A stretch of 35,862 nt of DNA from Campylobacteraceae bacterium. GTDB taxonomy: Bacteria > Campylobacterota > Campylobacteria > Campylobacterales > Campylobacteraceae. The notes below the pieces were generated by a model. That model searched no databases and had not been told where the DNA came from. It worked only from the letters and a program-made list of their open reading frames with translations. A program made the translations under genes and the position numbers. Location: NCBI GenBank assembly GCA_031276075.1, contig JAISNU010000038.1, positions 1-35,862 on the forward strand, in the 5' to 3' direction. Shown here piece by piece: positions 20,480 to 29,303 of this stretch (position 1 is the first letter of the stretch; the number at the start of each line of letters is the position of its first letter).

Positions 20480-20608
20480 ATTATGCAGAGGCGATTCCGG
20501 GCTGGGAATCCTGCAAGGAGCCTGCCACTCTCCAAGAACAAGCGAAACTCTGGTGTAAGCCCGTTCCAGAGCCTGCATAAAAAGGGTTGGCAACCCTTAG
20601 ATTTTTAT
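20480..20608 (+). ncRNA. Candidate small structured RNA with terminator-like hairpin
   Basis: Closing arms TTATGCAG (20481-20488) / CTGCATAA (20573-20580); internal hairpins GATTCC/GGAATC (20493-20510) and CTCTGG/CCAGAG (20548-20571); then AAGGGTTGGCAACCCTT followed by AGATTTTTATT. No match to a known RNA family recognised. Confidence 0.4.
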
Positions 20609-21217
20609 TACTTCTCCCTTTTTCTCCAATCTCTTTTTGTCTTTTCAATATTCTTAATTTTATGCAAAATAGATAATTATGACGAGTTTGAGCGGATTTT
20701 AAACAGAAAGACTCTGCGAACAAGCGCGCGCAACCAGCTTTACGGCAAAATAACCGCGATAAAAAAAGAGGGGCTGATGATCGTTATAGAGACGGATGTG
20801 GACGGTATTTTAATAAAAGCTTCCATTACCGTTAAAAGCGCGGAAGAGTTAGCGTTAAAAACAGGCTCGTTTGTTTGGCTTATCATCAAGGCTTCTTGGA
20901 TAGAGATTGCGCAAGATGAAGGCGAAAATGTCTTTAACGCTGTTGTGAGCGCGTCAGAAACCAAAGCAAACAGCGTGGAAAATAGTTTTATCGTAGAAGA
21001 TAAGATAATCGTTGTCGCTATGTCTGCCACTCCGTTAGAAATCGGCGAAAAGGTAAAAATCTTTATAGACAAAAGTAAAATTATAGTCGGTATTTAACTG
21101 TTTTTTTGAAAATTGCTTAAAATTTAAGCAATAAATAGTCTATTTTTTCAATAGTCTAAGCAAAAATAAATCACTATTTCGTTATATTTCCAATCATACA
21201 ATGAAAGGAGACAGAAT

Positions 21218-21967
21218 ATGCGTTTATTGATTGGTTTGTTTACTCTGATGCTTTTTTCGGCTTGGAGTTTTGCGGGTGAAGTTAAAGTTGCCGTTGCGGC
21301 TAATGTGCAGAGCGCTTTTGATGATTTGGTGAAAGCTTTTAACGAGGATAATCCTTCCGTTGTAATCGTTCCCGCGTTTGGCGCCAGCGGTGCTTTCACG
21401 ACTCAGATTAAAAACGGCGCGCCGTTTGACATATTTGTTGCGGCGGATGTAGATTTCCCAAAAGAGATTGTAAAAGCAGGACTTTCGGCGAACGAACCTA
21501 AAGTTTATGCGCAGGGCGCAGTTGCACTGTTCGGCAAAAAAGCTGATTTTTCAAAAGGCTTAAAAGTTGTGCTTGACAAAAATGTGGATAAAATCGCCAT
21601 CGCCAATCCGAAAACGGCTCCTTACGGCAGAGCAAGCGTTGAAGCTTTGGAAAAAGCTGGTTTGCTTGGCAAAGTGGAGAGTAAATTTGTTTACGGCAAA
21701 TCAATCGGCGATGCTTTAAGCCTTGCTATTGCGGACGCAAGTTTGGGTTTTGTAGCAAAATCATCGTTTTACACTCCAAAAATGGCAGAGTATAAAGAGG
21801 GGACGCATTGGATAAGCGTAGATCCAAAACTATATACGCCGATTGAGCAGGCGGCTATTATCTTGAAAGATGCTGCGGACAATAAAGAAGCAAAAGCGTT
21901 TTACGACTTTTTATTCACGCAAAAAGCAAAAAATATCTTTATAAGTTACGGCTACAATGTTCCATGA
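21218..21967 (+). CDS. modA: Molybdate ABC transporter substrate-binding protein
   Basis: Signal peptide; VKVAVAANVQSAFDDLVKAFNEDNPSVVIVPAFGASGAFTTQIKNGAPFDIFVAAD. Confidence 0.94.
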   Translation: MRLLIGLFTLMLFSAWSFAGEVKVAVAANVQSAFDDLVKAFNEDNPSVVIVPAFGASGAFTTQIKNGAPFDIFVAADVDFPKEIVKAGLSANEPKVYAQGAVALFGKKADFSKGLKVVLDKNVDKIAIANPKTAPYGRASVEALEKAGLLGKVESKFVYGKSIGDALSLAIADASLGFVAKSSFYTPKMAEYKEGTHWISVDPKLYTPIEQAAIILKDAADNKEAKAFYDFLFTQKAKNIFISYGYNVP

Positions 21968-22359
21968 GCCAAATAAAAGCCGTTATTTGCGATATTTTGT
22001 CGTCAAGCAGTATTAATATTGTGAGATTTCGTCATGGTAAGCAGATGCTTGCGATGATAAGTCTCGGACTTAAAAATATAAAAACAGGCGATGAGGTTAT
22101 TTTAAATATCAAATCCTCGCATGTAGGCATCGCCAAAAACTTTGAGGGCATTTTGAGTTTTGAAAATCTGCTTGACGCAAAAGTGAAAGAGTTTGACAAA
22201 GGCAAGATGTTATGCGTTGTCAAGCTTGATTTTGAGGGGGAGATTTTGGAGTCTATTCTAACGCGCGATACATTTGACAAACTGTTGCTAAAAAAAGGCG
22301 AAATGGTAAAAGCGCTGATTTTGGCAAGCGAAATCTCCATACAAAAAGTCTTGCCATGA
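21964..22359 (+). CDS. TOBE/Mop-domain molybdenum-binding protein
   Basis: Two Mop-like segments ([20 protein letters not shown]..., [28 protein letters not shown]...) located between modA and modB. Confidence 0.72.
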   Translation: MSQIKAVICDILSSSSINIVRFRHGKQMLAMISLGLKNIKTGDEVILNIKSSHVGIAKNFEGILSFENLLDAKVKEFDKGKMLCVVKLDFEGEILESILTRDTFDKLLLKKGEMVKALILASEISIQKVLP

Positions 22360-23060
22360 ACGCCGTATTTGAGACGCTAAAAGGGTTTAGTTTTGAGCCG
22401 TTTTTTTTGTCGTTCAAATTGGCTTTGACGGCAAGCGTTATACTTTTTTTTATAGCTTTGCCGCTCTCATGGTATCTTTCTCAAACAAAATCAAAATTCA
22501 AACCGTTTCTTGAAGCCCTCACCGCTCTGCCGATAGTTTTGCCGCCGTCCGTGCTGGGATTTTATATATTGTACGGGCTTGGACAGCATTCGCCTGTGGG
22601 AGCGTTTTTTAGAGACATTTTTGATATAAGGCTTGTTTTTAATTTTACGGGACTTGTTATAGCAAGCTGTTTTTATTCGTTTCCGTTTATGGTGCAGCCT
22701 TTGCAGAGCGGTTTTGAGAGTCTGAATAAAAATCTGCTCGAAGCTTCGTATATAAGCGGCAAAAGTAAAATGAAGACTGTTTTTAAAGTCGCTCTGCCAA
22801 ATATAAAGCCTTCGCTAATTACGGCTTTGATTATTACTTTTGCGCATACTGTAGGTGAATTCGGCGTGGTTTTGATGGTAGGCGGAAGTATCCCGCATGA
22901 AACGCGCACGGCTTCTGTGGCTATTTTTGAATTTGTAGAGACTTCCGACTATTTGGGCGCTCATATATATAGTTTGATTATGATAGCGATAAGTTTTACC
23001 GTTTTACTGCTTGTTTATGTTTTTAACCACAAGCAAAAACAGATAAAGCTGCCGCAATGA
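22356..23060 (+). CDS. modB: Molybdate ABC transporter permease
   Basis: [55 protein letters not shown]. Confidence 0.94.
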   Translation: MNAVFETLKGFSFEPFFLSFKLALTASVILFFIALPLSWYLSQTKSKFKPFLEALTALPIVLPPSVLGFYILYGLGQHSPVGAFFRDIFDIRLVFNFTGLVIASCFYSFPFMVQPLQSGFESLNKNLLEASYISGKSKMKTVFKVALPNIKPSLITALIITFAHTVGEFGVVLMVGGSIPHETRTASVAIFEFVETSDYLGAHIYSLIMIAISFTVLLLVYVFNHKQKQIKLPQ

Positions 23061-23911
23061 TAAATATAAATATTAGAAAAAGTCTGCACGGAAGCGGCGG
23101 CAGTATGGATTTGCGCGTAAATGTATCGCTTGAAAGCGGAAGCTTTACGGCATTAACAGGTCAAAGCGGCAGCGGAAAAACAACATTTTTAAGAATACTT
23201 TCAGGTCTTGAACAAGCTGATGGAGAGATAATTACAGACGGCGAAATATGGCAAAATGAGAAATTTATTTTGCCTCCGCAAAAAAGAGGCATAGGTTTTG
23301 TGTTTCAAGATTATGCTCTGTTTCCAAATATGAGCGTGGAAGAAAATCTGCTTTTCGTTAATAAAGATATAAAACTTGCAAAACATCTTTTGGAAATTAC
23401 GGAACTTGGCGAATTTAAAAAAAGAGCTGCAAATACTCTAAGCGGCGGGCAAAAACAGCGTGTTGCACTGGCAAGAGCGCTCATGAACAGACCCAAACTT
23501 TTACTGCTTGACGAACCGCTTTCTGCGCTTGATCCTGCTATAAGGGCAAAACTTCAAAGCGAAATTGCAGCGCTTCACAAAGAGTTTGCGACGACCACTG
23601 TTTTGGTTAGCCACGATCCAAGCGAAATATATAAATTGGCTTCAAAAATGATTGTTTTAAAAAACGGCGCGGTAATGGATATCGGAGCGCCTTCCAAATT
23701 GCTTTTGAAAACGAGCGGCAGTCAAAAATTTTCATTTGAGGGCGAGTTATTGGATATAAAAAAGATAGATGCGATATATGTTGCAGTTATTGCTATAGGG
23801 CGGCAGATTGTGGAAGTGGTTGCTGACGAAAGCGAACTTGACAGAATTAAAATCGGCGCAAAAGTAGCCGTGAGCGTAAAAGCATTTACGCCGAATATCA
23901 ATCCCGCTTAA
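23057..23911 (+). CDS. modC: Molybdate ABC transporter ATP-binding protein
   Basis: [49 protein letters not shown]-terminal TOBE-like domain. Confidence 0.92.
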   Translation: MININIRKSLHGSGGSMDLRVNVSLESGSFTALTGQSGSGKTTFLRILSGLEQADGEIITDGEIWQNEKFILPPQKRGIGFVFQDYALFPNMSVEENLLFVNKDIKLAKHLLEITELGEFKKRAANTLSGGQKQRVALARALMNRPKLLLLDEPLSALDPAIRAKLQSEIAALHKEFATTTVLVSHDPSEIYKLASKMIVLKNGAVMDIGAPSKLLLKTSGSQKFSFEGELLDIKKIDAIYVAVIAIGRQIVEVVADESELDRIKIGAKVAVSVKAFTPNINPA

Positions 23912-23942
23912 ATTTTTATCCGAATTTGTGTACAATGCCTTT

Positions 23943-24437
23943 ATGGATTTAATCGTATATTTTTTAAATGAATTGAAACAAAAAGCTCTCATCAAATATA
24001 ATCTCAAAATCAAAACCGTTATTAAGATTAACCTCAAAGGCAGCCGCCTCATAGGTCAATGCGTCAAAGAGGGTAAAAAGAGTTATATTATCAGACTTCA
24101 TGCAAAACTTTTAAACGAATTTAAACAAACATATATAAAAGATGTTTTAACGCACGAGTTTGCTCATGCTGTGCAGATGGAGCTGTTTTTAAAGTCTAAA
24201 CCTCATGGCAGAGAATGGAAAAGTATCGTTGAAAATCTAAGCGGCGCGCCGTATAAAAAATCAAACATTGATTATCGTTTAAGAAACAGCAGAACAATGA
24301 AAACATATCTCTATACATGCGCTTGCGGCGAACACCATATTACCGCCGTCAGACACAATAAAATCACACGAAATATCATGATATATAAATGCAAAAAATG
24401 CAAAGAAGTGATAAAATTGGCTGATATATTAGCTTAA
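23943..24437 (+). CDS. SprT-like zinc metalloprotease-type protein
   Basis: HEFAHAVQ (HExxH), HGREWKSIVENL, and CACGEHH...CKKC zinc ribbon. Confidence 0.78.
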   Translation: MDLIVYFLNELKQKALIKYNLKIKTVIKINLKGSRLIGQCVKEGKKSYIIRLHAKLLNEFKQTYIKDVLTHEFAHAVQMELFLKSKPHGREWKSIVENLSGAPYKKSNIDYRLRNSRTMKTYLYTCACGEHHITAVRHNKITRNIMIYKCKKCKEVIKLADILA

Positions 24438-24654
24438 CTTAAATCAGTTAAACACTAGTAAAAATAATTATCTGTAGATAAGATATAATATAATATTTTT
24501 CAATAATTTGAATAAAGCTATCATGAAGAGTAGCTTTGATAAAATTTACCTTTAATGTTTTTGCGCTATGAAAATAACTATTTTTAAATTATAAATGCGC
24601 AAAAAAGATTTTTGATAGAATATCTCATAATTTTAAAAGGCTTGGGGGAAACTT

Positions 24655-24675
24655 ATGATTAGGTCAATAACATGA
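24655..24675 (+). other. Short upstream ORF (MIRSIT*) overlapping the cmr1 start codon as ATGA
   Basis: Purine-rich GGGGGAA at 24644-24650, then ATG ATT AGG TCA ATA ACA TGA; the TGA overlaps ATG at 24672. Confidence 0.4.
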
Positions 24676-25685
24676 ATATTTCAAGATTTGTAAATAATGA
24701 ACTTATTCAATGCGAAGTTGAATTTGTTACACCGGCATTTTTAGGCGGAGCGGACCAAAACGCCGAATTAAGAACAGCGCCTTTCAAAGCGTCTTTGCGC
24801 TGGTGGTGGCGAGTTTTATTTGGAGCGCAGCATGGCGAGAAAATATATGAAAAAGAGAGCGAGTTGTTTGGCTCGACGGATAGTGCTTCAAAAGTGAGAA
24901 TTGAAGTTTTGGGAACGCCTGCTATTGATAAAGCCGATCTTGCAAAGGATAACTTCAAAGGTAAAAAGCAACAAGTGGAAGGCAAGAGTTTTCGCATTGA
25001 TGTCATTGATTACCTTGCGTATGGGCTTTATGCTCGCGACAATGTTCGTCGTGGCAATGTATATCATAGAAACCATTTTGCCGCAGGTTCACGCTTTAAG
25101 CTCACCGTTTACGCGCCAAAAGAACACAAAGAGGAGATCGTCGCCTGTTTAAAGGCGTTATTTGCTTTTGGCGGCGTGGGTTCCAGATCAAGAAATGGTT
25201 TTGGTTCTTTGCGCCTTATAAACGATGCATTGCCAAACATGACGACCAAAATAGATTTTACACAAAATCCGAAGGAATATCCTACGCTAAATAAGGCTTC
25301 AAAGTTGTTTGAAACACAGCAATTTGATAATTGGGAAAAGGCGCTTTCCGATGTAGCCATTGCATACAAAAGCGCCCGATCGGCGTTAGAACTAAAGCAT
25401 AATTTTGAAATCAGAGGGCTATTGTCGCGTCCAATAGAGGTTAGAAATGAAAGGATTACCGATAATATAAGAAAAGATCGTAGTCCGAAACAGTTTATTA
25501 TACATATAGCCAAAACAAGCGACAATAAATATATAGGGCGGATTTTAACATTGCCGATTATATTTTATGAAGCAAATAATCGCGCAAAGTACGATGATAT
25601 GATCAAAAAAATGCACACAGCGCTTTCAAAAAATATGAATGATAAAACAGATGATATTTCGGAGTTTTTAGGAGTTGCTAAATGA
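24672..25685 (+). CDS. cmr1: Type III-B CRISPR RAMP protein Cmr1
   Basis: CEVEFVTPAFLGGADQNAELRTAPFKASLRWWWRVLFG; Gly-rich FGGVGSRSRNGFGSL. Confidence 0.92.
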   Translation: MNISRFVNNELIQCEVEFVTPAFLGGADQNAELRTAPFKASLRWWWRVLFGAQHGEKIYEKESELFGSTDSASKVRIEVLGTPAIDKADLAKDNFKGKKQQVEGKSFRIDVIDYLAYGLYARDNVRRGNVYHRNHFAAGSRFKLTVYAPKEHKEEIVACLKALFAFGGVGSRSRNGFGSLRLINDALPNMTTKIDFTQNPKEYPTLNKASKLFETQQFDNWEKALSDVAIAYKSARSALELKHNFEIRGLLSRPIEVRNERITDNIRKDRSPKQFIIHIAKTSDNKYIGRILTLPIIFYEANNRAKYDDMIKKMHTALSKNMNDKTDDISEFLGVAK

Positions 25686-27232
25686 GATACCTTGTTGTTT
25701 TTTCAATCACGCCCGTTCAAGCGTTTATTGGTAGAGCAAGAAAGTTACGGGATTTTTATGTTAGCTCAAAGATTTTGTCTTATTTGGCAAGTGCAGGTTT
25801 TAATGCCGTTAATGGCAAAAAAGTGTATCCTTCCGCGCAATCAAAATCCATACCAAATAAATTTGTTTTTTCTATAGAGGCAGATAAAGAGGAGCAAGTA
25901 AAAAGCGAATTGGAGCGCATAGAGCAATCAATTCAAAACGCATGGTTAGAGCTTGCGGATATAACCAATGTTCCAAGATGCAGAGTTAATGACTATTGGA
26001 ATTATTCGTGGGCAGCAGTTCCATATAAAGACGAAAAAGAGTATAAGCAAGCGCATTCCAAAGTACAAAAATTGCTTGCAGCTATAAAGTTAAAGCCTCG
26101 TAAAATCCGCAAATCTCAAACAGGTAAAAAATGTCCGTTATGCGGTGAAAACAGCGTATGGCGAGAAGATTTTGGCGCAAATAAAGATGAGAAGCTATGC
26201 GGCGTATGCGCGATTAAGCGGCTTTTACCAGAGAAAATTACAAAGAATCATCAATTGTATAGTATTTTTTCAGATAAATATCCTTCGGTAACAGAAATTG
26301 CCATGCACAGATACATTGGAAAGTATGGTTTAATAAATGAATACGAGATAGAGAGCTTGCAAGAAGAGACTAAGTATAATGAGTTAAAAAATAAATATGG
26401 CAAATCGCCGTCAAATAAAGAGAAATATTACGCTCTTTTGGCAATGGACGGCGACAAAATGGGCGATCTTGTTAATAAGAAAACAACACCAGATGAACAT
26501 TTGGGATTATCTCAAAAACTTGATAGTTTTAATGGTGAGGTAGAAAAAATTGATTGTTTTGATAAGAGAAAAGGGAATGCCAAATTAATTTATACCGGTG
26601 GAGATGATATATTTGCGGTTTTGCCGCTTGAAAATGCAATTAGCATTGCAAAAGAGATTCGCGAATTATATATGAAAAAAGTTGTAAAAGATGAACCAAC
26701 AACAACTATTTCTGCTGCAATAGTGATAGCGCATCACAAAGAGCCATTGCGCGAAGTGATACAGGATACGCATCGTGTTTTGGATAAAATCGCTAAAGAA
26801 AAAGCGGGCAGAGACGCATTGGCGATCAGATTAAAAAAGCGAAGCGGCGGCGATCGCGATCTGTTTTTTCAGTGGAAGGCGACAAATCCATTTAAACCTG
26901 ATGAAACGCTTTTTGATTCACTTCTTAAAATTAAAGAGGCGCTATCGGAAAGCGCGCTAACTTCCAGCTTGATATATCGTTTAGCGCAATTAAAAGATGC
27001 TATTGGTGTGCAAGGGATTAAGAGTGAACAAATACTTAAATTGTTTGAGTATGAGGTCGCTCATTCTATTGGAGAAGAGAATGTGAAAGAAAATGCAAAA
27101 AGGCTTGCGGGACTTTGTTTGGCACAAGCATTTAATCAACAAGGTGAATTAAAAGAATTTAATCCAGAAGCAGTTGCGATAGCACATTTTTTAGCGAATG
27201 ATAACGATGATAAAAAAATGGAGGACAAATAA
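25682..27232 (+). CDS. cmr2: Type III-B Cas10/Cmr2, short form without an N-terminal HD nuclease domain
   Basis: N-terminus goes straight into FSITPVQAFIGRARKLRDFYVSSKILSYLA; zinc finger CPLCGEN...CGVC; cyclase motif YTGGDDIFAVLP (GGDD at 26597-26608); 516 aa. Confidence 0.92.
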   Translation: MRYLVVFSITPVQAFIGRARKLRDFYVSSKILSYLASAGFNAVNGKKVYPSAQSKSIPNKFVFSIEADKEEQVKSELERIEQSIQNAWLELADITNVPRCRVNDYWNYSWAAVPYKDEKEYKQAHSKVQKLLAAIKLKPRKIRKSQTGKKCPLCGENSVWREDFGANKDEKLCGVCAIKRLLPEKITKNHQLYSIFSDKYPSVTEIAMHRYIGKYGLINEYEIESLQEETKYNELKNKYGKSPSNKEKYYALLAMDGDKMGDLVNKKTTPDEHLGLSQKLDSFNGEVEKIDCFDKRKGNAKLIYTGGDDIFAVLPLENAISIAKEIRELYMKKVVKDEPTTTISAAIVIAHHKEPLREVIQDTHRVLDKIAKEKAGRDALAIRLKKRSGGDRDLFFQWKATNPFKPDETLFDSLLKIKEALSESALTSSLIYRLAQLKDAIGVQGIKSEQILKLFEYEVAHSIGEENVKENAKRLAGLCLAQAFNQQGELKEFNPEAVAIAHFLANDNDDKKMEDK

Positions 27233-28092
27233 TGATTTGGTATGAATTAACGCCTTTTGATACATTGTTTTTTCGAGGCGGGATTCCATTGGAAACTGGA
27301 CTGCCTGTTTCGGATGTTTTGTTTCCACCTCCGCCCTCTGTGATTGCAGGTGCAGTTTGGACTGCTGGCAAGCAGGATTTTTCAAAAGATCCAAGCGTTA
27401 AAATCGGAGCTATTTTATTGAAAAAATGTGATAAATACTATGCACAAGCGCCGTATTCATGGTTTGTATCAAAAGGTGAAGCAGGAGATGGTAAAATTTT
27501 TAAGTCAAGAGAACTTAATGATACAAATTCAGTTTGTTCCGTAAATGCACCTATTCCATGGATAGAAGAGAATGAAGTTGAAAATATCGGTTCTCGATGG
27601 ATAAATATAGAGTTATTTGCAAAAGACGACAAATATAAAAAGGAAGATTTTTTTAACAACGAAGACCGCGCAGGAATAGCGATAAACTATAAGCGAAAAA
27701 GTGCAGAAGAGGGTAAATTATTTATGGCGCGGCATATTCGTCTGTGTCAAGGCGTTACAATTGCTATTGCGATTGACAACGAATATGGTTTAGGCGATAA
27801 AGGCGTTATGCGTTTGGGTGGAGAAGGACGTATGTGCTCTTATGAAAAGATAAAAACACCACCTAAGCTTCCAAATGCCAATAACGGCAGGCATTTTTTG
27901 GCACTTGCACCGATTTTATGTAGTGAAGAACGCAAAGATGAGCTTTTGAGTAAAGTATTTGCAGCTAAAACATTTGTCGTATCTGGGTGGAATATGAGAT
28001 TAAATGATCACAAGGCTTCGCAGACATGGTTTTGCGCAGGTTCAGTTTTTACTGAAAAAATAGGCGATCAGTGCATCGCTTTATCACAATAA
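27232..28092 (+). CDS. cmr3: Type III-B CRISPR protein Cmr3
   Basis: YELTPFDTLFFRGGIPLETG...FPPPPSVIAGAVWTA; RLGGEGRM. Confidence 0.9.
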   Translation: MIWYELTPFDTLFFRGGIPLETGLPVSDVLFPPPPSVIAGAVWTAGKQDFSKDPSVKIGAILLKKCDKYYAQAPYSWFVSKGEAGDGKIFKSRELNDTNSVCSVNAPIPWIEENEVENIGSRWINIELFAKDDKYKKEDFFNNEDRAGIAINYKRKSAEEGKLFMARHIRLCQGVTIAIAIDNEYGLGDKGVMRLGGEGRMCSYEKIKTPPKLPNANNGRHFLALAPILCSEERKDELLSKVFAAKTFVVSGWNMRLNDHKASQTWFCAGSVFTEKIGDQCIALSQ

Positions 28093-28105
28093 AAGGAAAA
28101 GTAAA

Positions 28106-28897
28106 ATGAGTTACAATATTTCTATTTTGGTTATGTATGCGCTTACGCCGTGCCATGCAGGAAGCGGTTCGGCTCTTGGAGTAGTAGATCTGCCGATTCA
28201 GCGCGAAAGGCACACAAACTATCCGACTATTTATTCATCGAGCATGAAAGGTGCATTTAGGGCAAATTTCGAACGCTCCAAAGGTGAAGAATTGACAAAA
28301 AGTATTTTTGGAGAGTCAAACTCTAACGATAGCTATGCAGGAGCAGTCAGTATAAGCGATGCTAAGATTTTGGCATTTCCTATGCGTTCGTCCGTTGCGC
28401 CTTTTGTATGGATTACATGCCCGACTGTGTTGGATCGCTTAAACCGCGATCTTAGGTTAGCAGGGAAAGAAAAAATTGAATACAAAGAGCAGTCAAAAGA
28501 TAACAATGAAGAGGCGATTGCGCTTAAAGGTGATTTGCAAGGCGATATACTCATAGAAGACTATCAAGTTAGCGTAAAAGAAACATGCGAAATAAAAAGC
28601 GAGTTATTTGCGCAAACTACACGACTTTTATTAGTCAGTGATAAAGTATTTGATTATGGAGTGTCAAATTGCACACAAATTAATGCACAAATTGCGATTA
28701 AACAAGAAAGCGGCTCTACCGAAGTAGGTACGCTTCGTTATCAGGAAGAATTGCCGTCAGATACGCTAATGTATTGCACAATTGCATATAAAGACAGCAA
28801 AAACAAAGAGCAAATACAAGAAGCGGTTTCAAAATATATTCAAATTGGCGGTAGCGAAACGCTTGGACGCGGTGTATTTGAATTAGAGTGGAAATAA
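28106..28897 (+). CDS. cmr4: Type III-B backbone protein Cmr4 (target RNA cleavage subunit)
   Basis: PCHAGSGSALGVVDLPIQRERHTNYPTIYSSSMKGAFRANFE; C-terminal IQIGGSETLGRGVFEL; conserved Asp at 28187-28189. Confidence 0.93.
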   Translation: MSYNISILVMYALTPCHAGSGSALGVVDLPIQRERHTNYPTIYSSSMKGAFRANFERSKGEELTKSIFGESNSNDSYAGAVSISDAKILAFPMRSSVAPFVWITCPTVLDRLNRDLRLAGKEKIEYKEQSKDNNEEAIALKGDLQGDILIEDYQVSVKETCEIKSELFAQTTRLLLVSDKVFDYGVSNCTQINAQIAIKQESGSTEVGTLRYQEELPSDTLMYCTIAYKDSKNKEQIQEAVSKYIQIGGSETLGRGVFELEWK

Positions 28898-28907
28898 GGG
28901 GGCAGCT

Positions 28908-29303
28908 ATGCAAACTAGACAGCAAAAACGCGCCGAATTTGCGTTAAAGAAAATTGGTTCGGTTAAAATAGACGAAAAAACGGCGAATTTTTACGCAGGC
29001 GCACCAACGATGATACTGTCAAACGGTCTTGGTCAAACAATGGCTTTTTTGCTTTCAAAAAAGGAAACGGACAAGGAAAGGAAGTTGTTTGACATTTTAA
29101 AAGAGTGGCTTACTACGGAGAAAAATCCACTTTCCAATCTAAAAGATAAACAAAATGCCGCTTTTTTGCAAGCATTTAACGAGTTACAAATTAACAAGTA
29201 TCTTGAAGCGCAAACTGAAGCATTGCGTCTTTTAGAGTGGCTCAAACGATATGCAAAGGCGTTTGGAGAGAAAGAGTGGGAGGCAAAAAATGCCGATAAA
29301 TAA
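28908..29303 (+). CDS. cmr5: Type III-B small subunit Cmr5
   Basis: Small helical protein QTRQQKRAEFALKKIG...YAGAPTMILSNGLGQTMAFLLSKK; position between cmr4 and cmr6. Confidence 0.88.
   Translation: MQTRQQKRAEFALKKIGSVKIDEKTANFYAGAPTMILSNGLGQTMAFLLSKKETDKERKLFDILKEWLTTEKNPLSNLKDKQNAAFLQAFNELQINKYLEAQTEALRLLEWLKRYAKAFGEKEWEAKNADK

Larger units (their letters stand above)
19865..21097 (+). pseudogene. modE: modE (molybdate-responsive regulator), frameshifted and interrupted at about 20165-20670
   Basis: Left part across frames: IKLLEKIDETDSLLKVAKAAKMSYQAAWDKV / NDTARLVKSVTGGKNGGGSVLTDEGH / VLYDKLYE*QKYF. Right part: DNYDEFERILNRKTLRTSARNQLYGKITAIKK...SFVWLIIKASWIEIAQDE... (Mop/TOBE domains). 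Confidence 0.82.

Noticed and set aside
20483-21097. ORF 20483..21097 (+) as a single 204-aa gene
   Set aside because: The first ~65 residues come from the structured element and AT-rich DNA; only the part from about DNYDEFERIL is ModE, so the full ORF is a chance fusion.
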